From: Styela clava
Taxonomy: Eukaryota; Chordata; Ascidiacea; Stolidobranchia; Styelidae
Reading direction: 5' to 3'
Assembly: GCF_964204865.1 (NCBI RefSeq)
Contig: NC_135260.1
Location: 8,184,001-8,248,000, forward strand
DNA length: 64,000 nucleotides
In this document: one piece after another, positions 25,754 through 37,859 of the stretch
Layout of the letters: each line of letters starts with the position of its first letter
How positions within the stretch are numbered: the stretch's first letter is position 1
The notes under the pieces: generated by a model
Told to the model about the DNA's origin: nothing
The model's database searches: none
The model's input: only the letters and a program-made list of their open reading frames with translations
Program-made: the position numbers and the translations under genes

Positions 25754-27430
25754 CAGGGGCGGATTAAGCCCCTTTGGTGCCCTAAGCACTGAAGAATTTG
25801 GTGCCCCCTCATGTGTAATTTGATTATAAAAACAATATAACCACATAAGTGTATTATCCATTAAAAATAATCACAACCAACAGTAAATAAACAACTTTTA
25901 CGAACATTCTTAGGTTTTTTAACTGTTATATAAAGTCACAACTGTAGTTTGAAATTTTACCGGTACCTAGTAGTCTACCTCAGAGTGGTTCAAGGTTGCT
26001 AGGTTGAAGGACCGCAAAAACTTTTGAGGAGGTCTCGCGGGCCGCAAGTCGGAGAAAACCCAAAAGTGATCAAAATATCGCGAGTTTACTTACTTTAAAT
26101 TTAATAAACAACGAGAGTTTACCGTTCTAATCAGACTCTTATTATGTTGCATGGTTGGCGTTCGTTTAAAGAAGATATATAAAGCCTTCAGTTATTACTT
26201 ATCGATCTTAAGATATTAAGGTATTTGTCTGTATGTTAGATGCACGCGATATCTCACGAAAGCGAGGTTGAATCTGCTCTAAATTTTGCATGTGCATTTA
26301 TCATAGCTCGGATCAGGAGCCTATTGATTTAAGATGGATTATGTCTTATAATTAGCGAGTTATTATTTAATTAGTGATGGGACACATGATGTCATTATGG
26401 AGTAAGACCACTGTTTTGGGGGATCCCCTAACCTTCGATCGATAAGTCTTCGGTTTCTAACCGATATTCTAGAGTTAATTCCCGAGAATTACCGTTGTAT
26501 TTTGCGCATCTCGCGTATAATGTAGCCTCAAATTATATTCTTTCGTGACAGATATTACTTGAAATCAAACCAGAAACTGCGTGATGGGCAAGAAAATACA
26601 TTTCCGCCGTGTTCTCTTATGTCACCTTTCTTGCGATTGTTATATTGAGTAATTTAAAAACTTACAGCTGAGCAAGCTTAGTGACATCGTCAAATACCAA
26701 CCAAGTCAGTCTAAGTTGGTTTTCCTGACCTAGCTAAAAAAAATGGATTACGCGGCGTTAAGTCGGTTCTGCGTTTCGCCACTACTGTCACATGGCCGAA
26801 GCTTGTAAACAGAGGAGTGTTTTTACTAAAATAAAGGCACAAAGCGTTAGAAAAAGGGTTTGAATTCCGGGATCCCAACCCCAGTTGGAATATCTAAAAA
26901 AACTCAAAAACGTTACTCCATTAGATACAAATATACGCTAAAATTGTTTTGTGAGCCGCACGGAATGTATCAGCATGACAGAGTTTGGACCACCCTGGTC
27001 TACCTTATCAGGAAACTCCCGACTTTGCTGACCAATATATCGTTGAAATGCGATTGTGGAACCGCCACATAGTGTAAATAGTTCATTGGTCCAATTGTTG
27101 AAGAGAATAGAATTTTTTTCAAAATAAAAATGCAGAAACAAGGTGAATACCAGAAAGAAAAAACAACAACAATTTAAGAAAACGACTCATAGGCCCATTT
27201 CGTGTCCAATAAATAAGTTTCAGTGTTTGTTTTTAGTAAAGAAGGTTAATATGATACTTGAAGACAAAAATAGGCGAACATTTTGAAGTTTGAGTCGCCT
27301 GGTGAACTCCTAATATTTTAATAAATACCGATAAACTATATAAAATTCTGCTCTAAAATTTCTGTGGTGCCCCTCTTTGCTTGGTGCCCTAAGCACGTGC
27401 TTATATTGTTTAATGGTTAATCCGGCGCTG
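25754..27430 (+). mobile_element. hAT element (outer) hosting a second hAT element
   Basis: The left end CAGGGGCGGATTAAGCCCC and right end (complement CAGCGCCGGATTAACCATT) are imperfect inverted repeats. Both are followed inward by GGTGCCCTAAGCAC-type sequence. The perfect 8-bp direct repeat GATGTAGC flanks it (25,746-25,753 and 27,431-27,438). Without the nested insertion at 25,981-26,997 it is about 650 bp. No intact transposase frame. Confidence 0.85.
25981..26997 (+). mobile_element. hAT element (inner), nested in the outer element
   Basis: 1,017 bp. Left end CAGAGTGGTTCAAGGTT, right end complement CAGGGTGGTCCAAACTC, with perfect 8-bp direct repeats GTCTACCT (25,973-25,980 and 26,998-27,005). 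Its ends match those of the MITE at 14,392-14,859, so both belong to one family. No intact transposase frame was seen. Confidence 0.85.
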
Positions 27431-27439
27431 GATGTAGCC

Positions 27440-28412
27440 TACACTGTACAGGCTATTATGGTAAGCTATGACTAAGCAGTATCTACTGTTTCCGTCAAAT
27501 TCAGAGTGGTGAACATCCGACTGTGGAAATCTGATTCAACTGCAGGCATCGGAATTTTCGCAAAAATTTATCTTGGCAGTTTAGGAAAAAAAGGTGGTAG
27601 AAAATTATCATCCTCGCCAAGCGATATTTCCACGACAATACAAATCTTACTTTGTTCCAGCAGTTCAATACGACACTTCAATGTAGGATTTTTAATTTAA
27701 CGAGACGAATATCCATCATCATTCTGCAATAAAAAGGTGGGTTTTTCTGTATTATAAATGTAAAGTCGATCCTTCCACGCGGACTACAACCTACACCGAA
27801 AACAAGCATTCTTGCAATCGCAGAGTTTATTTTGAGCCTGGTGCAGACTGGAACGTATTAATCGTTCACTGAAGCGTGACAAAATAAGTCTGTTTTCGAA
27901 TAACGCGATCGTCGCGTATAGAAGCGTATGGCAAATTTGTTAGGCTCAGTGAATTGATCGAAGTGTACGATTAAGCTCAGAGAAATCGTGTGAATAAGTA
28001 TCGGAAGTTATGGAATTTTAGTATACAGGTGTCGTTGATACACTTCAGTTTATTATTGTCGCACTACAGAAGGTTTAACACGTATTCTATAGCTTTCAAT
28101 AGTGAAAATCCTCAGACATATGTGTGAAACGACTCCTCGCTTATAACCCCGGCTGGTTACCGCGGGGATTCCCCTGGTAGTGCAGAACATTTGAAGGCAG
28201 TTGAAATCACGATAAACATAATGGAATAGCCTATAGGCACGTAATGTTTACTATTTTCTTTTACCACTTTCATTTACTATTTCGCAATTGAGTAATTCTT
28301 ATTTGACAACGCGCGCGAGCACAGATGTGGTAAATGACTCATACAGTATTATTAAAATCTGTAGTTCTACGCATAGCCACAGTTTAATTTGTTGACCAGG
28401 ATAAACATAGAA
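27440..28412. other. spacer upstream of IAP gene 2
   Basis: About 1 kb, presumably containing the promoter of IAP gene 2. No clear TATA box within 100 bp of the start codon and no coding segment recognised. Confidence 0.35.
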
Positions 28413-31400
28413 ATGCCTGATGAAGTTTTAAGCCAGCATCGAGATGAAAATATAGCTGACGATGGAAATACGTGTAACGATCCACGGGCTGTTAACAACG
28501 ATTTACCGTATATAAATTTCGGTATGTATACATGGACTGTTTTTTTGTGTTGAATATTGATCTTTATTCAAAGCAAGGACCCAAATAACAATTTCGACAG
28601 TAGCCTATATAAAACTAGCTCAGTAATAGAGTTACCACACGCCAGCCAAGTCGCAATCTTTGTACTATTGAGCCGCGTAAGAAATCGTTGCGACTGTGAT
28701 ATCGCTGTGTCCTTCTTCCTCATATAAATATTTAGGTAGTAGCTACTCACTTTCAACACAGATCAATGCCAGTTCAATGAATATCCATCTCAGACCAGTG
28801 ACTATCACTATCATATACCAAAACATTGCCGTTTCCGGCCATACAAGATATTTTACGTGTCATCGTCCTTTGAGCTGTTACCGGTATCCTGTTAGTGTGG
28901 CACGTCAGGTACAAAAATCGGTTGCCGAGGTGGTGGACTCAATTCTATTTTGTATTGTGAAGTACTTTACGGTTATGCAGACCTACTTAGTGTTGTTCTG
29001 AACCATATGTTGACTATCTCGATTAGAATCTGACAAAAGCTGGTACTCTAGAAGTGTTCATTTACTATATACAGAATATTATATTCTATAAACGACCAGA
29101 CTAGATTCAGTGTCAATTTAGTTTTATATATTTAACGCAGGAAATCCAGACAGAGAAGATGATCGCCTTGCAACTTTCAGAGACTTTCCACAACATCGTG
29201 ATTCTGCTTTACCACGCGATCTTGCCAACGCCGGATTCTTTTTTACGGGAGTGGGAGATGTTGTGAAATGCTTCAGGTAACGACAATACAAATTTACTGT
29301 TCTGTATATACCGGTATATCAACAAAATAAAAAACAGGTATATGACAAATAGCTGTTACGGACATTTTATGCGTGCTGTGCCTGTTCTATTGTCGTCACC
29401 TCGAAGCTCTACATAAGCCTCCTAAAGTAAGCTGTTTGTCGTTATCAGGCTGGCAATCTGAACATCATCAGAGAACAGTCGGTTGATCAATGTCAGGTCG
29501 TTAGTCATTAAAAAGAACATATTTAGCTTCACCTTCAAAACTCCTCGGATTTTCCCCTGAATTGTTGTTTGTTCTAACTGAATGTTAATACTGCCAGTTG
29601 GTCTATTTCAAATTGTACCATATATATAAGCAAAATGTTGCTTACAATATACCGCCATTAAAGTTATGGTTTTCGCTTCCCTTAGCGTTTGAGCGGCAGA
29701 AGATATTGCTTCACTGATCAAATCTCAATACGATGAATTAGAATACAATATTGCATGACAGTTAAACTAAATCTAAACAAACAGGATTAATTAAATTCTT
29801 TTCTCGTGTACGCGCACAATATGTAGTCACAATCTATAAGTGACGTTTTCCTGGCAATGATAAGTATGATTGATTTTGTTGTGAAAATATTTTTATTTGT
29901 TTATCTATTTGAATCATTGCGCGGGAAAATGCCGTCCTGTTGATTTATTTTAGTCGCTGATATTTATCACGAAATGTTAACATAAATCTTCGTGTGTCTG
30001 TACCTAATGAGTTGTTGTGATGGTACCATTAATTACAGACAATCCATTTGTCATTGTAAGTGACTCTGTGAAACGAGTAATAATGAAACGTCGCGTCGAA
30101 CGATTTACGTTGCGATTCCTTGGTGTACATCCCTCCGTACGCTGTGATGCAATCTGGGGTCGGTTAATCACTTGCTTAATCCGCAATGAACATCTATACC
30201 TCGATTATTGCTTCATTATTTTATCGTTATTATATTTTCATATAATAATTACGTGAAAACAAAACTAAAAACTATTACTGTAGTGATTGACTTATTATTT
30301 CATTACATTTTACCGGTACTGAAGTGGGACCCGTTTAGATGTTTCTCAACTACATCAATTAGAGTCAGTTGCAGTTGAAAATCAAGTATGATTTGCCATG
30401 TGTGATAGATAAAACGTAACTCTCTACCAATTGCAGGATGATTGTACGCTGAAGGACTAATAGTATTTCTTGGTAGGATCAATTGCTTGATCTTGTGCTG
30501 GGCTATTAAAGTGGTAACCTACTTTTCCTATCGTCAGTTCACTCTTTTGTTTGTGCACTTCGACGACGGAGATATGCACCGACTTTGAGAATAGAATCCC
30601 ACAACATGAGAGATACCGATGAATTGAATTTTCAGCGAAGTCAACTACAGCGGAACTCAGTTGTTTTAGTAAATTACGAATGTTCTAAAAAGAGCCTTAA
30701 AGGTGTTGTTAAAGTTGCCAACTTCGTGTATGAAAAACGAGTTTTTGCGAGAGTAACTTTTGATAGTTGGGAAACATGGACTGATGTCGATGGTACCTGG
30801 AGCAAACCTGGGGATCCAGAATGGAAAACTGACATCTTTGCATTCAGGCTGTTTTTGCCAAAGTTATTTAACGCAAAGAAAACCGAGTTTGCCGTTTGCT
30901 GCAGTCAATGTGGAATAGACTACTGGGACAACAACGATATGGCTAACTACGTCACTCTTATCCCGAGATATTTGATCAATAATCTTGTGTATATTCCCAA
31001 GTTGAGAAGACAAAAAATTAGTTACACCACATTGACAAAGAAGAGAAAAAAAAAGTTGGATGGAAGTAGAGAAACAAAAAATCCACGAATAAAATTTGCC
31101 AATTACGTGAAGTCATTGAAAAAGTAGAAAATTGGCTCACGCGCGTTTATGTGGATAATTTATTTTTATGATTGAATTTATTCCATTGTATCATATGTCT
31201 CTCATGATATTGGTATTTGATGCAGCTTATAAACTTGTTGTATTCGGCAATATATCCGATTGATATATTTTCTCGCTCGTGTTTGTGTCTTCTACTTAAC
31301 GCCTTTTTTCTATAATTTTCTGTAAATATGAAATAAATATTCTTGCAGGTATTTTAAATCTTATCATGGATAAAATCAAGTACAGGTTGAATTGGAATTG

Positions 31401-34400
31401 TTACAGAGCTCATGTAGATCGCAACATTACGTCGTATGTTTTTCAACATTTTATAGTTTGACAATATTCCGTTATGTACCACCTATGGACGAACATAGGC
31501 TACGTTATAAACAAACACTTACACCAGAGGACGGCAACCTGTTGTCGCTTGCGGGCCAAAAATAAAGGTTGCAAGTCATTTGCGGGCGCACATATTTTTA
31601 ACAAAGTTGAAAATCGAATGGATGACCGATGAATCACATTTTATCACACAGATCAGAAGTTAAATTTTAAGCAGCGCGCGAAGACTGACCATTTGAATAT
31701 TTTTTGCGCCATTAAACCATTTGCACTTAGCATCAACTTTTCTGCGTTTTGTTGCTATTTGTCTAAATTATAATTAAATTATAGGCTCATTAAACGAGTA
31801 ATTGTGAATTATATACTTATTACGTTATAATATAATTTAGTCACGTAAAACACGTAATTTCGTTTGCGTAAAGACTATATTCGACAAAACAGCTATAATT
31901 TGTTACATAATTCAGTGAAGCGTCGCGGGCCGGATTATTTTGCTCCGCGGGCCGTAGGTTGCCGACACCTGACTTACATCATTGAGATAACTAAAGTTTC
32001 ACCTTCCTCTATGCCTCAAGTTGATCAAGAAAAATTCTTTTTTTTTTTTAATTGGAAAGCTCTCTTGAAATGACCGTTGATTAGATATCCCTCTCGGACC
32101 CCACTCAGACCATCAGTTACCCAAGTCGCTTCTGGTTTAATCTATACTGAGTCTACCTCGGCCTCGTTCGGAACGAAGTAAGTAGTAAAGTCTTTCTGAA
32201 AAACCTTATCAATTCACTTTCTTATGCAGCTGTGGGAATTGCGTAGAGCGTATGACAAGACGTGAAGATCCACGAGATAGAAGATTCCATCGAGATGATT
32301 GTTTACATCGTAATGATCTCGATGAGAGAAACGTACCTGCAACTTGTAAGTTCCTATTTCACGAATTTGCTGAAACGAGAGAAAATCGCTGTGTTCTTTA
32401 AATCACCTCTAATGTACACTAATTGGCAGTACACATTTCGCGTAGTTGCTCCAAAAATCGAACATGGCAGCCATATAAACTTATACAGAAAAGGCAATTC
32501 AATTAGCGATTGTTTTCATATATCCACCCGTACTCTATCTAATGTCGCTGATCATTCTTTCGCATCGATTAAAACTGATACTATATGATATAGCTATAAT
32601 GATTCTTAATTGGCGACTCATTATGGGAAACGATATGTATCATATCATTGAAACTTTTTTGATTTTTTTTTTCTTGCTTGCTGTGATAATATGCGAATTC
32701 GACGTTTTTTTTATTGGCGAATTGGTAGGTGTTAGTATTTCGTAGAAATGGTTTACTTTAACTAACTTTTTCTACAGATCCACCTACCGCGTTACCATTG
32801 CATAATTTTTTGAGAAACGGAGGTCTGAGTTCTTCGGCAAACACAATTCAACCTACTAGAGAGAGAAACGAAATATCTGAACCAATGCAGCAGGACGAAG
32901 AAATATTTGTTATTCCTCAACAACCTTCGCAGCCGAGCTGTGACGTCGAACCACAAGATCAAGCTGCGGAAGAGCAGGTATTGTAACTTTATTTATCAAG
33001 ACTTAAATATGCCCGCCTTCAAAGGTAGGTAGACGATGGTTGAAATTGAAACAACCGCAACATTTCCGTGGCCGAGCTTCTGTCAAGTTTTTTATATGTT
33101 TGTAATAGGAAGTACATGTCCGGCTCAGAATCCACTGATGTCACATGCTCACACCACAACGTACCATGCGTGAAATCTTGTCGACGACAGTCGTATTCCT
33201 CTGTAGATATCAATTGTATTTTCTAATAATATTCCATCGTGAAAAGTCTATGACAATCGAAACTTCTACATACCTGGCTCATAGGAAACTTGACGTGAAA
33301 TCGTTACAACAATGTGTGTGAAAATATCTAAATATTCAGGAAATTTTTCTATATTCCCCTACTGGTCTTTATAGGGTATTTATCGTATAGTACAAAGGTT
33401 GGAGAATTCAGAATGAAGTTTATACCAAGCAGACTATAAGCCAATAACTCAATAAGATTTCAATTATGAATAATCGGAAATGTCTCTCAATGAAATCGAC
33501 ACCACAAAGAATAAACTGCTGATTCAGTAGATGTGGTCAATAGATCTATGCCGCTGTACTATTAATATTGCATGAGCATTACATGGGCCCCGAAATAGTA
33601 TTTTTTTAGGTTCCGAATGCAAACGCTGAAATAATTCAGGCTTATCATCTTTGGTAGCATCGATAGCCGATTTGATAAATCGAATTTAGAATTTCTTGAA
33701 TTTTGTTCTCTTTGTTTTATTCTTTTTTATATTAATACTATTCGGTTTTATTTATGAGCATCATATTAATGGGATTTAAATTGACTGCCATTTCAGCCCG
33801 CAGATCCAGAACCTCAAGGCGCAGCAGTGGGAGCTTCTAGCAGTGCACCCGAAGAGGAGATATTTCCCGCTTTTGAGTGTTCGGATCCATTTCATGCTCA
33901 CATGGCTGATCCACGAGAGAGACTTCGAACATTTCAAGGAAATTGGCAAGCAAATATAGGCGCGACTCCGCAGAATATTGCGGACGCTGGTTTCTATTAT
34001 ACAAGTAGGTTATGATATACGTTGCTCCGGAAGTACTTATATAAAATTCACTGTGACACATCCATGTTTCTAACGGTTCTTACGAAAAATTTATTGTATC
34101 CTTATTCATTATATTTTGAGAGATATTTTATGTAAAATTTTACCGAATAAAATGTCGTAAATTTTCAGCCTAAATTGCAATGTTTCTGCAAAATAAATAT
34201 ATTAGTATGTATCGAAATCAAATCAGAGGGCAAAGTGGTATTTATTATATCGGACCTATTTATATAGATGTCCCTTAGTATAATTCTTTTTTTATTCATT
34301 TACCATGTATATCCAATATAATATTTCATGAGTCAGTATATAGGTACAACTTAGGTTGTTGTTAAGCCTATTTTAAACCTGGCACTCTATGATTTGATGG

Positions 34401-37400
34401 TTCTGCAGTACGGAAGATGAAACGTTGAATTTGTGTGGGCAGCTTATGATGATAACCACATGGACTGTCACAAAATTGCGCCAATATAACATACATTTGA
34501 AAACTATTAAACATAGTCAAATCATCAGGAAGAGTTTGCGTCATTGAAATTTTATTTTCTATCCATGATAATAAGTACTTTAACCCAAAGTTATATTCCT
34601 ATAAAGCGACATAAATTTCATTATGGTCATAAGCAAAGCTATCCAGTTTGTATGTATCTCCGTCACTTCACTTCTAAATTATACGTGGTTTAATATGGCA
34701 ACTAAATCATTATTGTGATTGGAAATTCGCCAGCACAATATGTTCTATTTCCCTTTAGAAAGATGTCTTTTCAACTAATATCTAATTCTAATATGTTTAC
34801 GTATAGATGAGAGGGACCGTGTGACATGTTGGTACTGCAATGGTGGGCTTGAAAATTGGGAACGTGATGACGATCCTTGGATAGAGCATGCAAAATGGTT
34901 TCCACAGTAAGTGACATTTTCCATAAGTTTTATGAAAATCGCCATTGCGTTTGCCTAGCCCTAGGGCCTAAGGAGAAATGCAAATATGAAATTGAAACTA
35001 AGCAATTACCGACATCGTGTACTGGCCCTGAACCAATCAAATTTACATGATGGTGCAATTTTTCTCAGAGAGGCTGGGGGAAATTTGAAGAAGGAAATGA
35101 AAGTCATGATCTTTTGAAGCTCATGGCGAATGCATCGTTATCTACCTAAAATTTGAAGCGGCTGTTGTTAGTTGATAAACCAATGACGTGCAATTCCACA
35201 TTACCATACCTAAAGATACTAAACATTCTGTTGTTGAGTTGCACCTTGAAACGTTTTGAGAGGCATATTTAGAGATGCTGATGATATAACAATACTATTA
35301 TTTATTCCCACGAGCGAGTTGCACTGAATGGTATTAATTATTACTGTCATAATGCTCTGAAACGTGATTTGAAACTTCACAAATTGCCGTGACATCATTC
35401 ACCATTTTCATATACGTAAACTTGTATTAAATTTAGACGTTGGAATCAGTCGAAGACTGTAATTAAGCGTTTCTTTTACTTATACAGTTGCGAATTTCTC
35501 TTACGTCACAAAGGTCCAGACTTCGTGGGTGCAATTGCTGAGCAATTTCCTGATCTTCCGAGACCGAATAACGATCCTGCTCACCAGCCGACTGTCGCGG
35601 TCAATCCGTTACCTGAACCCCCACCACCTCCACCCGAAAACAACCCCCTTGCGCCTCCTCGGCCTCGACCACCTGCCGATGTTGGCCCTCGACGTGTTCC
35701 AGGTCCTCGACGTAACCAAATAAATTCAACGTTTATCAATATCGTAAATGGGCAGATAATGGGAGGAATGCCGCCTAATGTTGTATACAACAATAACCCA
35801 GAAGGTGGATTTACTATAAATATACACAGACATGGAGCTGGAGGAGCTACAAGAACGTAAGTTAGTTTTGAACAAAGAAAATTATCTCTTTAAACATGCT
35901 CGAATATTGCCGCGTACTTTGTTGTTCTTCCGAGCACAGGATTCTAGAAAAGCTTTGAGGTGGCCGACGTTTCCAAATGCTGGGAATAATATAATACCCA
36001 TAGAAAAAATATGGCATTAGCCGCCGAATTTGAAGTCTTCTAGTTGCTTTACAGAAACATGCAATTTATAATATTATTGGAAATGACATATTTGGTTGAT
36101 TATAGGTAGAAATGGGGTAACAGATATTGACTAAAAATTGTTTCAGCCTACATCCAAGCCCCTAAAACGACTGATGTAATTCCGACTATTTTTTGGTTTA
36201 TTATTATTTTTTTTCTATTAAATTTTTCATGTGACATGTCAGATTTCACTCGCTTGTACCAAGCGGACATGGATCGTTTTGTTCTTGTTAAAAATAGCCC
36301 TTCTCGGCTACTGATGGATCAATCGAATGTAAATTTCCTAAAAATGAATACAGTATCTTAATAGCTTATACATTCTTTGCAAATTTTCTCGTAGTCATAA
36401 TTTATGATGCCGATTATTCAGTCATTCAAAGCCCATTTTTATTTATTTGACCCTCATGTCCATATATTTATTTATCGCCCCCTTTTCCCTTTTATAGAGT
36501 CGTTCGAGGAACGAATAATGTCAGAATAGTGCAAACAGGGGGAGGTGGAAGACGACTTGGACGACGGCAGCAACAGCGGCAAGCGCCGGAATTCGTCGAT
36601 CCAGGCCAAGATGCTGAACGACATCAACAAACTGTTGATAATGCAATGACCAATTCACCTCTTGTAACTAGCGCTCGAAATATGGGTTTTACGGACGATG
36701 TAATCCGTGTGGTTTTGTTAAGGTAAGTTATGTACACACTCGGTTTCCTCGCATGAGGAATCATGAGCATCCAAATATCTTTATCATGAAAATAAGTCGC
36801 ATTGGGTAATTTTGAGTATTTAGTTGTCGTGGGTATTCAATTGCGACGTTTCCGTTACGCTTATTGTACAGTACAGTACACTAGGTAGTAGTAGTACAGT
36901 TCAAGGACAATGTATTTCGAGTATGTTTTGGTTTATAATGACGAGTTTCACTTATTAATAATGAGGATATCCGTCTAAATTTCGTTGTATAATCGGTTAA
37001 TATTGGCAAAATGATCCCACTAATAACCCCCACTTTGCAGCAAGTGTCGAGCTGGAGGCGGAATATACGACAATATTGAAGATTTTGTGGAAGCTTTGAC
37101 AGAATACCAGACAGAAGCTGCAAGACTGGATGAAAATCCGGCTCCTCCAGTTGACCCACCACCAGAGGGTGCAGCGGGAACTTCACAGTCTGGAGAAGGG
37201 GAAGGTGCATCTTCAAGTTCTGAATCCCAGCTTCAACAATTAGAAGAAAGTCGAAATTGCAAGTTATGTCATCGTGAAAAAGCGACTATTGTACTTATGC
37301 CATGTGCCCACTTGGCTGCGTGTGCAACCTGTGCTGAACGGAACATCAGAGTGTGCCCTGTGTGTAGGCAGATGGTGACGGAAACCATACGCTCTTTTAT

Positions 37401-37407
37401 ATCTTAA
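28413..37407 (+). CDS. inhibitor of apoptosis protein: BIR-BIR-UBA-RING E3 ligase (IAP gene 2)
   Basis: Nine exons: 28413-28521, 29141-29276, 32230-32345, 32778-32977, 33797-34004, 34807-34906, 35488-35856, 36498-36722, 37041-37407, giving 609 residues in frame. BIR1 (about 44-107) has C80, C83, H102, C106, with the same unusual x18/x3 spacing as IAP gene 1. The core Trp is Met90 and the expected zinc His is Arg100. BIR2 (about 229-300) is canonical: C264, C267, H284, C291. A Pro-rich linker lies near 325-360, a UBA-like segment with an MGF loop near 460-510, and a C3HC4 RING from 561 with the FIS tail. The 100-nt BIR2 exon and the split of BIR2 into three exons match IAP gene 1, so the two are local paralogues. 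Intron 2 is 2.95 kb and contains a separate intronless gene. Introns 4 to 7 (0.6-0.8 kb each) hold nothing recognised. It should act as a cytosolic E3 ligase and caspase or TNF-pathway regulator, by family. Confidence 0.9.
30606..31127 (+). CDS. PPP1R3-like CBM21 protein, intronless, nested in IAP gene 2 intron 2
   Basis: A single 173-codon frame from ATG 30,606. Residues about 20-135 match the CBM21 carbohydrate-binding domain of protein phosphatase 1 regulatory subunit 3 proteins, which tether PP1 to glycogen. Signature stretches are [12 protein letters not shown] (33-44), [13 protein letters not shown] (50-62), the D-x-F-x-F strand (76-80), EFAVC (94-98) and YWDNND (106-111). The Lys/Arg-rich tail follows. 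No RVxF PP1-docking motif is visible. In the family it lies N-terminal to the CBM21, so this copy looks N-terminally short. The frame stays open to 30,510 but offers no earlier ATG, so an upstream exon joined there cannot be excluded. Same strand as its host gene. A polyadenylation signal follows at 31,332. Confidence 0.75.
   Translation: MRDTDELNFQRSQLQRNSVVLVNYECSKKSLKGVVKVANFVYEKRVFARVTFDSWETWTDVDGTWSKPGDPEWKTDIFAFRLFLPKLFNAKKTEFAVCCSQCGIDYWDNNDMANYVTLIPRYLINNLVYIPKLRRQKISYTTLTKKRKKKLDGSRETKNPRIKFANYVKSLKK
31332..31337 (+). terminator. candidate polyadenylation signal, PPP1R3-like gene
   Basis: AATAAA 205 bp after the stop codon, inside the host intron. Confidence 0.4.
31525..31971 (+). 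mobile_element. hAT MITE in IAP gene 2 intron 2
   Basis: 447 bp. Left end CAGAGGACGGCAACCTG, right end complement CAGGTGTCGGCAACCTACGG, with GCGGGCC stretches at both sides. The flanks ACTTACAC (31,517-31,524) and ACTTACAT (31,972-31,979) agree at 7 of 8 positions. No coding capacity. Confidence 0.8.
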
Positions 37408-37679
37408 AACGCTCGAAGGAAAAGTAAAGTCAACTGAAAAAATATTGATCTGAAGCTGGTGCTTTTGTGGAATAGTTTGATCTGTAGTCGCTGACCGCTT
37501 CCTTTTTGAGAAAACCACTTTTTCTTTTGGGCAAGAGTTTAGGTGTAAGTCTATAAATATTTTGGTAATTTTTGTTAAATAGCATGTACCAGGCAACTGC
37601 ACAATGTGATATTTTCATTCATAATTTCATTTGTTAATATATAGTTTATGTGAACCGTACATAAATATCGTCAATGCTT

Positions 37680-37685
37680 AATAAA
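37680..37685 (+). terminator. polyadenylation signal, IAP gene 2
   Basis: AATAAA 273 bp after the stop codon and only 6 bp before the left breakpoint of the tandem duplication. Confidence 0.5.
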
Positions 37686-37821
37686 AATCCTTATTGTAAA
37701 TCTGTCCATGGTATTACATACGGCCACAATAATTTTGCCCTGCCTTACACGAACCTATGAACAAGTACTAAATGGTGCTTATAGCGCCTATCCATATGTC
37801 GTCGACCACCGCGAGGACTTT

Positions 37822-37832
37822 TATATAAAAGG
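37822..37832 (+). promoter_or_regulatory. candidate core promoter, unit 1
   Basis: TATATAAAAGG, a near-ideal TATA box, followed about 140 bp later by a consensus donor (GTAAGT at 37,965). No coding frame starts here, so a non-coding leader exon of the sulfotransferase gene is the simplest reading. The acceptor would be the AG at 39,302-39,303, 11 bp before the start codon. Inference. Confidence 0.35.
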
Positions 37833-37859
37833 CTAATGGGGCTTCTAGATCAAATTATA

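Noticed and set aside
26850-26885. B-box-like GGTTTGAATTCC suggesting a tRNA or SINE
   Set aside because: No A-box at the right distance and no cloverleaf could be drawn. It lies inside the nested hAT element.
32262-32588. 108-codon frame over IAP gene 2 exon 3
   Set aside because: It is in a different frame from the BIR1 coding sequence and runs into the intron. It is a shadow of the real exon.
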